A stretch of 64,000 nucleotides of DNA from Adineta ricciae. Its lineage: Eukaryota; Rotifera; Eurotatoria; Adinetida; Adinetidae. Below the pieces are notes generated by a model, which had not been told where the DNA came from, searched no databases, and saw only the letters and a list, made by a program, of their open reading frames with translations. This document shows, piece by piece, positions 1 through 11,026 of this stretch (position 1 is the first letter of the stretch; each line of letters opens with the position of its first letter). A program made the position numbers and the translations under genes. The stretch covers positions 1 through 64,000 of the forward strand of contig CAJNOJ010000375.1 of NCBI GenBank assembly GCA_905250025.1, in the 5' to 3' direction.

Positions 1-215
1 ACGTCGCAAATTGCTTTGGCAGCTGCTTTTGCATCAAAATTGTTTCTCCAATAATGACGGAGCAATACGCGAAGCTCAAAATTTGTGATTTCGTAATCAG
101 ACATCTGAAAAAATCAATAAATTTTCACAATAAACCCTAAACCAGATCAAAAACACAGAAAAAATATATAAAAAATCATTTTTTAACGTGGCGCACGAAC
201 TTTTTCCTCAACCTA
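1..215 (-). mobile_element. mariner/Tc1-type transposon, 5' end (runs off the window)
   Basis: On the minus strand an ATG at 104 opens a frame that runs off the left edge and begins MSDYEITNFELRVLLRHY, followed by WRNNFDAKAAAKAICDV. This is the first helix-turn-helix of mariner transposases, which bind the element's inverted repeats. About 110 bp upstream of the ATG, at 192-213, lies a sequence that on the minus strand reads GGTTGAGGAAAAAGTTCGTG, a mariner-like terminal repeat, followed by TA at 214-215, the expected target duplication. The element is therefore oriented leftwards with its end at about 213. The same TA is also the left flank of the next element. Catalytic domain and other end are outside the window. 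Confidence 0.75.
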
Positions 216-345
216 CTTAGGGCAATCCAAAAGTAGTGAGGGAGGTATGTTACTTTCTTAGGCAGAGACGTAAAGAAATTTCTTTTTTTACCAATAGATA
301 GAGCGTGTTTCACTCTATTTTTCTATGCTATTTGATTAGGTATGT

Positions 346-545
346 CGCAATACCAATACTTGGTATTGAATCTTGGTATTGAGTCTTGGTTTTGACCGGT
401 TTTTATGGTATTGGTATTGATGGTATTGATGGTATTGAATATTGGTGGTATTGGTATTGGTGGTTTTGACGTATTGATGGTATTGGTATTGCAAGTACTA
501 GTATTGGTATTGAAGTATTGAAATGAACCAATTTTTCTACTCTTC
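346..545. repeat. TGGTATTG minisatellite in the left inverted repeat
   Basis: Degenerate tandem repeats of the words TGGTATTGA and TGGTATTGG fill this stretch. A matching inverted array lies at 5140-5325, so the array is part of the subterminal inverted repeat of the surrounding element. Short open frames across it are artefacts of the repeat. Confidence 0.85.
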
Positions 546-609
546 GACATACATTACGCGCGGATGAGTAATGCGCCTATGACTAATTAGAATTAGAAAG
601 TTATGCTTT

Positions 610-781
610 CAGTGGCGGATCCAGAAAATTTTTTGCGGGGTGTGGAGGGAGTACCATCTGCCATGTGAGAAGTTTTTGATGGAGTGCGTGCCCAAAAACG
701 AATCACCTTTGACCAAAAAAGATAGATACTTTTCGTTCGAGGGGAAAGGAATGCGGCCGCACCCCGCTAAACCCGCCACTG
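610..781. mobile_element. hAT-type MITE, 172 bp
   Basis: The element begins CAGTGGCGG and ends CCGCCACTG, and is flanked on both sides by the exact 8 bp duplication TATGCTTT (602-609 and 782-789). Perfect short inverted ends plus an 8 bp duplication are diagnostic of hAT-family non-autonomous elements. It has no coding capacity. It is nested inside the larger TA-flanked element, so it is younger than that element, and its intact duplication suggests recent insertion. Confidence 0.92.
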
Positions 782-789
782 TATGCTTT

Positions 790-2014
790 CACGTGGTCAG
801 AAGTACTGTAATCATCATGTTTTTACAGGTCTTAGTTTCTTCCTCATTGTTAGGATTTCTCTGATCTCTTCAGCATCAATATACATTATGTTGCGGGCCC
901 TTATGATTACTAATTATTAGATTCAAAGAACATCGGATATCAGTCAAAAGTTGAGAAAAGACCAATGATTATGTCGGGTGCTCAAGACGTTCTTAAGTTG
1001 TTCGATTTCGCGCTTCAAGGATACTCTAAAATCATCAAGTGACGTCTATCGAGGGTAATCTTAGGCTTTTTGGTTCTGTACATCGTCGAAATGCGCGTAT
1101 TCTAACGTGCGATAAGTCAGACACGAAGATTTGTACACACTGGACGATTTAGCTGTGCATGTGATCGAGATTGCTGGTATGAGGATCATCTTGAGAATTA
1201 ATTTGCGATGACAGTCTCTCTCAGGGCAATCGTTCCGGCGGTTGAATCCGACCGAGCACAAAGGACCTCGACTCTTACCAGCACCGGTTGTCTCTTTCAT
1301 GATTTGTATTCCATCAAAACAGTAGTTTGTTTTCTATTCATAGAAATACCATACAGCATGTACGAGATCCGCTAATGTCGATACACAATTACATAATGAG
1401 CTTCACGTTTAAACAAAAGACGTGTCCCACATACTTTGTTGAGAGCTGTCACCAAAGACTATCAACAAGTCAGAAAATGTCAGTTAAAACTGAATCCAAG
1501 TTGTTCCGTCCCAGTCAATATCATTGCAAAACGATTGAATGCACGAAGAGTATTTTCTTAGACTTTCTGAAGTATTTGGTATGCGATGATCGACTCTGCT
1601 GAATTCTATACCAATGATTTATCGATATACGATTACTGTGCGCCGAGCCTAAATGGGCTTTTGCAAGGTAAGTGCGAAATCTTTATGGTATATTTTTCTA
1701 TTCTAAGAGACTTACGCTGCCAGATACCATGACACTCAATTGGGAAGTATTTGACACATTGAGTCGTTCTCTTGCTGCTTATTTGGGAAGTAACGAAAGC
1801 GTCGATTCATACGAAGTCATATGAAAGATCACATATTCACTATGCTACGAATTCAGGCTAAGATTCACGGTGAAAAATGAGCATGGACGATAAAAAGAAA
1901 AATCAAAATCAAAGAAACTAACAGGCGCGACGTAGGCGACGCATATTTGAGCTAGAATAGCCCACGTGGAACGCTCGGAAAGTAATGACATCACACGAAA
2001 AGTACGATTGGTTG
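790..2014. other. No recognised gene, left part of the large element
   Basis: Short open frames exist on both strands (for example about 80 codons on minus at 1061-1300) but none shows a domain, and none has support from splicing or a neighbour. The stretch is somewhat less AT-rich than host intergenic DNA here. It may be 5' non-coding sequence of the hAT gene or a decayed passenger. Confidence 0.4.
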
Positions 2015-2022
2015 TATATAAG
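2015..2022 (+). promoter_or_regulatory. TATA box of the hAT transposase gene
   Basis: TATATAAG lies 156 bp upstream of the first in-frame ATG at 2178. Position and sequence fit a core promoter. There is no transcript evidence. Confidence 0.5.
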
Positions 2023-2177
2023 TCACTGGACTATGTGAGATGGACAGAAAGAAAGAAAGCCACGTGATCGAACCGAATCAGTTTAAGAGAGAATAGCTGA
2101 AGAGCGAAGAATTTATTTTGTCCTCGCTTCAAATACACTCTTTCCGACCAGGCAGAAGTGTTCAGATTGGCAGAAGA

Positions 2178-4787
2178 ATGGCACCTAAACGAGCAAAGAG
2201 AGTTGTGAATGTAACGACCAACTCGAACGATAATAACCATCTTTCATTTCAAACACAGGTAGCGGGATCCGGATATCAGTCGAAATCATTCACTACCAAT
2301 CAAAGCTCAACACAAGGTATCGCCGGTTTGACAACAGGAGCTGAAGGGGGTGAGGACGAAAATCAAGAGAATCGAAGCGATAGTCAACTACAAAGCGTCA
2401 ACAAGCGGCACTCCGACGTATGGGAGTACATGAAGAAGCATGACAATGACAAAGCGAGCTGCAATCGATGCGGGGCAGTGCTGAGTCGAAAAAACGGTGG
2501 AACTACTGGCTTGCGAAAGCACCTGCATCAAATGCACAAAATGAATCAATTCGCAGCTTCCTCAGTAACGAAAAAATCACAAGGGATCAGGTTTCCGTCG
2601 GAGATGAAGAAGAAACTCGATACACTAGTCGTTGAATGTGTGATCGAAGATGGGAGAAGTTTCGACGACTTAAGACGTTCGGGCCTTCTAAAGATATTCA
2701 AGCAGGTGGCACCAGGTTAGAGTAGTCTGATTGATGACTCGATACGCTTGTTTCCTTTTCGCCTAGGGTACACACCTCCTCATCGACAAACAGTTCAAAA
2801 GAGGCTCGTTCGATTGTATTCTGAACACAAACGGCGCTTGATTAATCGATTGTCTACTGTTTCATGGATTGCAATGACATGTGATTTCTGGTCAGATAAA
2901 CGCTTATATTCTTATCTGTGTATCACCGGTCATTACATCACGTCCAATTTCGAACCGAAGTCAGAAGTTCTTGCTTTCTCGTCATTCGAACAGCGACATT
3001 ATTCTACTAATATTGCCCATACTCTTCAAGAGAAACTGAAGGAATTAAACATACTGGAAAAAACCACCACGATAACAACGGACGGAGCCGCGAATATGGT
3101 GAAAACATTCGAGTCATTCAGATCGGGAATAAAACGCGTTGGTTGTAAGTACATTCAACAAAACTTCGTGACTACAGCACGCTGTCCATAGGTATTGCTC
3201 ATCGATTACATTTGACAGTATGCAATAGCCTTGGTCTCTGGATGCGTAAGAAAAAACAGCCAGCTTCCTCTTCGATCACAACAGCAGCATCTACGATCGC
3301 AGCACTAGATCCAGATGATTCCGACGAAGAGGACTATACCGATGACGGGTGTCTTTCACCTACTGTTTTATTTAACAAGAATATCGTTCGATCAAGTGAC
3401 GACTCGCAGCTATCCATGGATGTTGATGATGACGCCATGAGCGTTGGTTCAAATGACGAGGATCAACTCGTCATCGATGACGATATCGTCGAGGACGAAT
3501 TCGATGATTCATGCGCCGATCTTGTTGACAACTGGTCGCAAGACGTTGTGGTGGAGTTTGATCCGTCGACGTGCGTAGCGGAACAAACATCAATCGGGCT
3601 TCTCATGAAGAAGTGCCGCACGTTCGTGAAATTGGTGAACAAGTCGTCAATTCTAAAAGGATACGTGGATAAGCTCAAGAAAGAATTTAAAGTGAAGCGT
3701 TCACTGCAAATGGATTGCAAGAGCCGATGGAGTTCTACTCATTATCTTCTTCAAACGATGACCACTTACAAGAAGTTAATTAATCGGCTCTACAGCGAAA
3801 AACATGACATTGGATTGAATGATAAGCAAGTTAAAAAGCTCATATCCATTGAATTGGACAAATTGGACTGGACGACGATCGAAGCCATCGAACGTGTTCT
3901 TCATCCGTTCGCCAAAGCGACTAAACTCGTCAGCGGCAAACAATATCCAACAATCGGCATTAGTTATTTTGCTATCTCTCAGATTCGAGAGTACCTAGAG
4001 GATGAACAATCCTCTGACTCCAGTGATCCGGACATTCTTTCTCGTTTAAAGCAACTCCTAATATTCTACATGGAGAAATACTTCGAGAAGGATGTCGATC
4101 AATGGAACCTACTCAAGGTGAGAAAGTTCTTTGCTATTTATCGGCTTAACTTGTTCTTTTGCACAGAAACATGCTTACTTTGATCCGGTGGGCTTCGGTG
4201 TCCTTCAGCGTGCGGAACGACGAGCAATTGAGCGTGAGTTGACCGAGTTATATGAGAAAGTGGCTAGCGAAGCAGTCGACAACACAGAGAACGAAATGGA
4301 TGGACCGTTGTCGTCGAACAACACTTCAACATACATACCTCGTGATTCAAAACGATCGAGAATGATTGATTTCTTGGACTCGATGGACAGAAAGAAGGTG
4401 GCCTCGTTACCAGTTCGACGATCGAATTCGCGCAACTCTTTGGGAGAAGAGCTTTCAATATACCGGTCACTGGCACAGAAACGTTACAATGAAGTTGTGG
4501 AAGGTGTTGACGATGGCGATGCTGTAAGCTCAAGGCAGTCAGTAGTGATTCCTCTGTTAACCGATCGTCTTTATGCCGTTTAGATGGATTTCTGGCGACT
4601 ACATCACGCTCAGTTGAAAATATTGTCTACCATGGCTGTACGTTTTCTTTGTACACCTGCTAGTTCGGTTCCGTCAGAGAGTGCCTTCAGCACGGCTTCT
4701 TATTTGCTGCGCAAACAAAGATCTCGCCTTGACCCGTCGAATTTATCATACTCGATGTTCTTCAAAGACAAAATGAACGAAAACTGA
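2178..4787 (+). CDS. hAT-family (BED zinc finger) transposase, uninterrupted, 5 exons
   Basis: Cut-and-paste transposase. Exons 2178-2715, 2767-3144, 3192-4117, 4167-4523 and 4584-4787 join in frame through GT-AG introns of 47-60 bp to give 800 codons with no stop. N-terminal BED zinc finger (about residues 75-120) reads VWEYMKKHDNDKASCNRCG then a C-terminal H..H pair. The RNase H-like core has TTDGAANM (first catalytic Asp region) and, formed exactly across intron 2, GCIAHRLHL. A highly acidic linker follows. The C-terminal hATC dimerisation domain carries ASSVPSESAFSTASYLL. Splicing that recreates the family motifs is strong support for the model. The start at 2178 is the first ATG; an upstream TTG at 2118 was not used. 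Base composition is richer in G+C than flanking DNA. Matching hAT ends were not found. Confidence 0.9.
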
Positions 4788-5109
4788 TCAGCTGGACGTC
4801 AGATAATTTATGAATTCATGCGGGGAACATTGAGCGCAATTTGAACTATGTTTTATTACGCTGTTTTGAAAAAGATTTTTAGTTTATTCTTTCATTTTAT
4901 CCCTCAAGTCCGTTCTAATTAATAAACAGGGGCGGTAATGAGTGCTGGGAACGTAGAAAAGCTTAAATCGTTACGTGTGATTGAACTGCGTTCAAACCTA
5001 TGGTAAACTATAAAAGACGTTTGATAGAAGAGTCGGCGTTCATTTAACAGACATCTAACGGTTATGTGCTTTTAACCACACTTTCACAACTTATCTGATA
5101 ATCAATACA
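4788..5109. other. 3' region of the hAT gene, no gene seen
   Basis: Non-coding sequence with AATAAA-like words near 4919. It contains CAGGGGCGG at 4928, which resembles a hAT terminus, but no inverted partner was found. Confidence 0.4.
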
Positions 5110-5139
5110 ATGCAGATTTTTATATTAGATAGACGACAC

Positions 5140-5325
5140 CTTGTCGATGACAATACTTCAATACCAATACCAATATCTTCAACGCCAATACCATCAATAC
5201 CAAAACTGTCAGCAAGGTCAATAGTATTGGTACTGATACTTTCAGTACCAATATCACACTACTCCCAATACCAACAATACCGTCAATACCAAAACCCAAG
5301 AGTATTGGTATTGCGACATGCCTAT
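5140..5325. repeat. CAATACCA minisatellite in the right inverted repeat
   Basis: Inverted counterpart of the array at 346-545, made of CAATACCAATA-type words. Its inner end at 5308-5325 still matches the left copy across the transition GTCGCAATACCAATACT, showing that both belong to one inverted repeat. Confidence 0.8.
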
Positions 5326-6012
5326 ATTTGATCATTATTAAACTGTTATCATAATAGTAAAATATCCATAAAATCTGTTTTTGTCACATAGATGCTGGTA
5401 GCATGACTGCTCGTGTATATTTGTGGAATAACTTTTGAGAGAAGCATGATGGAGAACTACGGTTTTCACCATTGAAAAGAGGAGATGAAGACGTATCGAA
5501 CCTTATATTATTTATTTTTCTAATATGATTTATGATGCTTTTTTTATTCAGTTTTCTAATTGTCGAAAAAATGCTTCTTTTATGAAGAAAAGAAAAAGTA
5601 AAAGATTTGATGGAATATCGTAGTAAAGATTCGTTCAGAATAGGTGTTATATATAAATAGTGAAACTAAAACAGGCGAATCTTTCGCAATTTCTAGATCT
5701 TCCATTAGCGATTTGAATGTGAACATAATTATTAAAAATTCACTATCAACAACTCATACAAGAGGTTTGCTCTTTAAAAAGTAAACTAAAACCATACAAA
5801 AGATAGGTTAGAAAAATCGATTACTCGAAGTTCGATGCGTCTTCATCTCCTCTTTTCAATGGTGAAAACCGTAGTTCTCTATCATGTTTCCATCAAAAGT
5901 TATTTTGAAAATACTCACAAGCATTCTTGTTCATGCTACCAGCATGTATGTGACAAAAACAGATTTTATGGAAATTTTACTATTATGATAACAGTTTAAT
6001 AATGATCAAATA
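5325..6012. repeat. 688 bp palindromic (foldback) insertion
   Basis: The left arm (5325-5493), beginning TATTTGATCATTATTAAACTG minus its last base, recurs inverted at 5838-6012 with small differences; both arms include CTTCATCTCCTCTTTTCAATG-type sequence less one base on one strand. The middle ~340 bp is AT-rich and non-coding. The element splits the right inverted repeat of the 216-6126 element: sequence continuous on the left side near 335-345 is separated here. It looks like a non-autonomous foldback element inserted after the large element formed. Confidence 0.75.
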
Positions 6013-6128
6013 GCATAGAAAAATAGAGTGAAACACGCTCTATCTTTTGGTAAAAAAAGAAATTTCTTTACGTCTCTGCCTAAGAAAATAACATACCTCC
6101 CTCACTACTTTTGGATTGCCCTAAGTAT

Positions 6129-8100
6129 ATCTTACTTGATTCCATGGTGGTTCATGAAGAGATACTGATGACTGTTCAACAACGCGCTTGAATAATAATT
6201 CATAATCTTCATAACTACATTGACCTTGACGAAGTCGTTCAAGTAACTGAAGATATGGTATGTCTTCTGTTCGCATCTGTTGAGTAAGTTTGACCACACA
6301 ATTCATTTGTAGAATTAACGAACGTTCCACACGTTGTTGGATTTCTTTTTCCGAAGGTAATTTATTAAATTTCTTTTATATTTACCGGCGAAAAATCAGT
6401 GTGTAACGGGGCAACGTTACTGGCCGGTACTGTAAATAATCACCAAAGAATATAACGTTTATACCACCGAATGGAATTTGCGGATCAGCATGTTTAGCGG
6501 CACAAAGAATTCGATTGAGTTTTCCGAGTAAAGTCAATCCAACCATACTCATTTCATCAATCAAGAAATATTCTACAAGTGTCTATTCTTTTTCCAGTTT
6601 CAAATCACCTAGTTTAATAGTTCGTGGCTTTCCTGAATTGCGTTGTTCACCTAAAAACGATTGAATAGTCATACCACCAATTTCAGCGGCTGCAATTCCA
6701 GTAGGTGCTAGCTTTCGCATCTTTTGTATTCTGTTTGTAACACGAAAATATTCAGTTACAGCACGAATAAGTTGTGATTTTCCTGTACCACCACACCCGG
6801 GTATACACATGATACGCTGGCCATTGTTATCTCCTATATGGATGATATTTTTCAATTTATGATTATATAGAACCATGTGCATGAACATACCTGCGTGTGA
6901 CGGTTTGTCGCCATCAAGGTGACTTGTGATTATCATGAATGCAGCTTTTTTGCTCTCTCTTTAGTGTGTATCGATCAGCGACGCTCTTTTGATTACAATA
7001 TGTTGTACTTGCTACTGAAGCAACTGGAAGAAGTGAGTTATAATTATCAGACATGTTCATATTTGAATTAGTTGAATTAGTTGCATTTATCAGTGTTACA
7101 ACTGTATCTTCTATATCGTCCATGTTTGACTCGTCGCCTGTTTTATAATGTTTACCAGTGATTAAATTTCGTCTAACTCGCTCTCTTTCAACTTTCAATT
7201 GTCCTTGCCATTTAGTATTGAGTCGAACGAGATCAGATGTTGAAGGAACAAATGGTGTTATCGGTTGATAATTATCAGCAAATGATGCATTTATCAAAAT
7301 TTGATTTCGTGCTGCAAGAAAACAATATCACTTTAAAGCTGAATCGTTACGATTTGATATTGCTTACTATGTGTATGAGAGAATTGCCCCATTCTATCTA
7401 CAGCTTCTATGGTTTCTTCAATATATATATTTTCTGCAGATTTTTTGCGCTGTTCATTGCAACTGTAGTAGAATTGTTTAAACTACCGAGCAATTCAAGT
7501 AAATCTTCACTGTCACTTGTATCATCGTATTCATTGTATGAACTTTGATTTTTTGGAAAGAGTTCCGGATCGATTGTGTTATTTTCAACTTGAGCTTCTG
7601 TAATCACTTTCACTAATTATTCATCTCGGCCTTTTTTGCATTCACGTAAAATTTGAATATTATCAATGATATTCCACGAGTGCACAGATATCTGGTACTG
7701 ACGAGAGTCAAGTGCATGTTCCCATTTCTGGTTCACATCACAAAGGTCAGATACAATTCGCCAAGGCGCAAAAAGTTTAAGAATAGCTCGGCAATATCGC
7801 TCTTGGGTGTTTCACGATCTCGCCGAGGTATTTGAGGAGCATAAAGGACTGGTACACGATGTTTAGTATGTTTCATCATTAAGTAGATTGTTGCTTGAGG
7901 ATGTTGTTTTTGAAAAGGAAATCGTTGATTAGGTGGTCGACCTTTACGATTATCTTGTTCTTCTCTTCCTATAGAGCTTTCAGCTAACATATTTTCAATA
8001 AGATGCGTTGATCTTTTTCTTATAAAATGCGCTAACAAAATCGTATAAGCACACATTATCGAGAGTTCCTGATCGATACTGATAATCAATCCGTCCGTTA
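6129..8100 (-). pseudogene. Helitron Pif1-type helicase fragments
   Basis: Rolling-circle (Helitron) transposons carry a Rep/Helicase protein; here only helicase and preceding sequence are seen. Reading leftwards on the minus strand: RKGRPPNQRFPFQKQHPQAT and PQIPRRDRE (8000-7830), a stretch with WN..DNIQ-like sequence (7700-7620), KVITEAQ (7610), then the ATPase core with Walker A GCGGTGKSQL (about 6790), Walker B MIDEMSMVG (about 6550), FFGDYLQYRPV (about 6440) and QQMRTEDIPYLQLLERLRQG (about 6250). The frame changes several times and contains stops, so the copy is dead. It is cut at 6127 by the TA-flanked element; the C-terminal helicase motifs are missing. Confidence 0.85.
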
Positions 8101-8686
8101 ACTAGCAAGAAATCGTTTTCCATTTTCATTTTCAACAGATTGGATTTGAAAATTCTCTTCATTAATTATTTATATCGTTTGCATTCTCATCATTGAGCAC
8201 ATTGTCATTATGGTCATCATCATTATCATCCATTACATCTGTGTGAAAAAGGAAAAGATTTATTGTTGATTAGAGTTTTATGATTGCATATCTTTACGTT
8301 TCTAATAATAAGGGAAGAATTTTCCTAGAATAATTCCATCCAATTCCTGTGACTTATTTACGTGATATATTTGATGTGACAACAATTTTTTTATCACAGC
8401 TGATATCATGTTAAATGTCTCATTATGTCTTCCTTCATGATGAACGTATGATACTTTTTTCTTTCTGTTACACTTATTGATTGTTCATATAACAACTGTT
8501 TCTTCTCTTTCTTTCATTCTTTCCTTCCATCACAGCATGTAACGTCTCTTCCGTTAGCTTATTATGTCTTAATTGACTTTTCTCTCTTTTCTTTTCTGTT
8601 TCTCATATTCTTTCCCCTATTTCTTTTTTTTTCTTTCATCCTCTTCTTCTCCCTCTGAGTGTTTCAACATACAAAAAGAATAAGTC
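8101..8686. other. Low-complexity spacer inside the Helitron relic
   Basis: Pyrimidine-rich DNA (many TTTCTTTC and TCATCAT words). No reading frame with similarity to Helitron proteins was seen, so this is either an insertion or highly decayed sequence between two Helitron-like fragments. Confidence 0.4.
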
Positions 8687-8964
8687 TCATTTGAACAAAA
8701 CCGCAACTGTAGGAGAGATGAATCGCAAAAAAAGTATCATATTACCATATAAATTTGTTTCTAAATTTCGTTTGACACGTAATTCACTCAATTCTATCTC
8801 TATGTATAGATCAGTTTGAATCAAATAAAGTCCTCGAAATTTGTGTCTCGTATAATGATCGTTCCAATTCATAAGATAGGGAGCAACTTGAGCTCCAGAG
8901 AATTCTTTTTGAGACGCAAGTGTATTATAGCAGCCTAAAACAAATTTACGTGATCTTTCAGTGA
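8687..8964 (-). pseudogene. Helitron Rep/helicase upstream fragment
   Basis: On the minus strand the frame reads GAQVAPYLMNWNDHYTRHKF followed by RGLYLIQTDLYIEIELSELR. This resembles the segment of Helitron polyproteins upstream of the helicase (the conserved ...YL..N.DHYT.HKF... region), which often precedes the ATPase part. Same strand and correct order relative to the fragments at 6129-8100, so both come from one element. It stops abruptly at 8965, where a hAT-like terminus begins. Confidence 0.65.
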
Positions 8965-9479
8965 CAGTGTTAAGGAGGTGTGGGCCGACCCGGACCCGTC
9001 CGAGTTCAAATGTAAATTTATAGACTTGACCTTTAATTAACCTGTAAATTCAACAAAACCAAGTCGAATTCAACGTATTATGTGGTATTTGTATTTTCTT
9101 TCCAAAGATTTCACAATTCTTTACAATCCTTCAACAAGAAAACAAACAATTCCAATAGTAAATCTAATATGAAATTAAGAAAACTGGAATTCAGAACAGT
9201 AACATAATTAATACATCTATAGTATCTTCCATAGGGTTTCGATGCTACATTTTATAACATAAAAAAGGAGATATATTTGTATCTGTGTTCAAATCTTGTC
9301 AATACTTTTGTCATGTATATCAGTATATTCGTATTCGTAACTGTCAGATTCATCTCCTTCGATAGTTCGAGACCCTTTAACGTTCAACGAAGAAAGGGAT
9401 TCTTCTGACTCTACTTCGTAGCTTTTGTCGACATTATTGAATGTTGATGATCAGTATGTTGATAACTGCGTCAATCTTT
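8965..9479. other. Probable 3' non-coding end of hAT copy 2
   Basis: Begins CAGTGTTAAGGAGGTGTGGG, a plausible hAT terminus with a G+C-rich subterminal block, exactly where Helitron similarity ends. The rest is AT-rich with no gene. An 8 bp target duplication could not be found because the other end was not identified. Confidence 0.45.
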
Positions 9480-10970
9480 GTTTTTTGTGGATTTCAAGTG
9501 CATTGTTTCTGTCTCAGTTCTTTGAGTTGTAACAGGTTCTTATTCAAAAGTAATGATTTGTTGACTTTAGAAGTTTGTAAATTTGTTCGTTGAGCAGAAA
9601 GTGTGTTATTTGCTTGAGAAAAGAGACGTTCAATTGTTGTATTAGACGCTGGAATACTGTATAAAGACATCACGATCGAAGCAAGAGTCGCAAATAATTT
9701 TTCCAGAATAATAGAACATCATCATTTGCACTAATTGTCTCATTTAAAGCTAAATAACGTGTCAATTCTTGGTCCAACGGAACAACAGCTTCTGAATCCT
9801 GTTCTTCAATCGGAAGATCAAAGCTTTCTGAAAGTATATTCTCTGCTGTAGTTGATTGATCAGGTTGCGGTTTTGTTGCTGAAGAAGAAGAAGAAGAAGA
9901 AGAAGAAGCTATACTAATACTTGACGGTGGTGAATCACCGACTGCACATGATTGACACTTCAATATTTCTTCTTTGTTCAGATCAATTGTTTTTCGCTTC
10001 TCATGAGGAGTAATTTGAAATCGTATAAATGATGGGTGCGATAAAGTTGATACATAATGAACATCGTGCAAGATTTACGCTGCTTTCGAACGTGGACCTG
10101 CAATCAAATAGGAAATATGAAACATAAGGTAAATGATATGTTTTAATGGTATTATTTATGCGAATATCGTTTAACGCTCTTCTTGTTCATAGATGGGAAA
10201 GTGAACGAATAATTGAAATTTTAAAGCATTCAACATAATGACTTACACAAAAAGACTTTCAATTCTTTGATGCTATCATGATCAATAGTTTTTAAATCAC
10301 AATGATTTAACAGACGTTGTCGAAGAGGAAAAACTTTATAAATCGTTGGCGTTTTATCTTCGCTAAGTTCTTCCATAACTTGGTCGAATACTTTCAAAAA
10401 CGAACAGATTTGTTCTAACAGATCTCGATACAATAATAAGAAATAATTTAAGTGTGTGTCGTCGAGAATAACAAATAATTCACCGAATATCAGTAGAAAA
10501 ACATTGATAAGCGTCATTGAATCGAGTATCAGAATATGTCTGAACTCGTTAAGATATTTTCGTCTGTTTATGTGATTTTCTCCAATACTGTACATTGGTT
10601 TTAGCTTGTAGAAATAGCTCTTGAGCTATCCCACATGCTACAGATACTTTTTCGACTTCTTTCCTGATGAAAGCATGTTCCAACTGCTTCTTAATACAAT
10701 GTGCTGAACATCCAACTCGTTGACATTTCGATTTAAATGTAGTACCCATCTTGGTTTCATTGTCACTCACACCATAAATAGAACCATTTAATTGAGAACC
10801 GAATTCAGCCAATATCGATTCGACAAATTTCTGGTATTCATTGCAGAAAACAATTCAAGGCCATACGGATAACAACTCAAGATAAAACAGTTCAATTTCT
10901 AATCATTCGAAACATGATGTAACGAAATACCTCCATAGTGAATGCCTGAAAATACGAAATAATATGGAAC
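9480..10970 (-). pseudogene. hAT transposase, copy 2, C-terminal two thirds
   Basis: Minus-strand fragments in order: an exon with HYGGI and FILSCYPYGLEL-like sequence (10950-10830), the core GVSDNETKMGTTF and VGCSAHCIKKQLEHAF (10812-10680; the CxxH of hAT cores), a helical region (10595-10230), the insertion-domain end RYLALNETISANDDVLLFW (9760-9690) and the hATC dimerisation domain SIPASNTTIERLFSQANNTL (about 9650-9590). The frame shifts near 10850 and at other places, so it is inactive. The N-terminal BED finger is absent: the gene is interrupted upstream by the 11027-13705 element. Confidence 0.8.
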
Positions 10971-11026
10971 TCAAAAAATGTAACAATAGATCACTTGCGT
11001 GTATATATGTAACCTGTGTATTTATC

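Larger units (their letters stand above)
216..6126. mobile_element. TA-flanked element with long terminal inverted repeats, 5.9 kb
   Basis: Bases 216-345 starting CTTAGGGCAATCC reappear inverted at 6126-6000 with only a few differences, and each end is flanked by TA (214-215 and 6127-6128). The inverted repeat continues inward as arrays of TGGTATTG-type units at 346-545 and, inverted, 5110-5325. The right repeat is interrupted by a 688 bp palindromic insertion. TA duplication is typical of Tc1/mariner-like groups, yet the only transposase inside is a hAT gene, which would make 8 bp duplications. So the hAT gene is either a nested passenger or the host of these ends is unclassified. The right end interrupts Helitron coding sequence. 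Confidence 0.7.

Noticed and set aside
346-545. CRISPR-like regular repeats
   Set aside because: Units are short, degenerate and contiguous with no unique spacers, and they are mirrored at 5140-5325; this is a minisatellite inside an inverted repeat.
2118-2177. N-terminal extension of the hAT protein
   Set aside because: It would need a TTG start; the first ATG is at 2178 and already precedes the BED finger.
3463-4533. Minus-strand open frames across the hAT gene
   Set aside because: They are antisense shadows of a well-supported spliced coding region.
7237-7548. Plus-strand 103-codon frame in the Helitron region
   Set aside because: Opposite to the Helitron coding strand and without domain; an antisense shadow.
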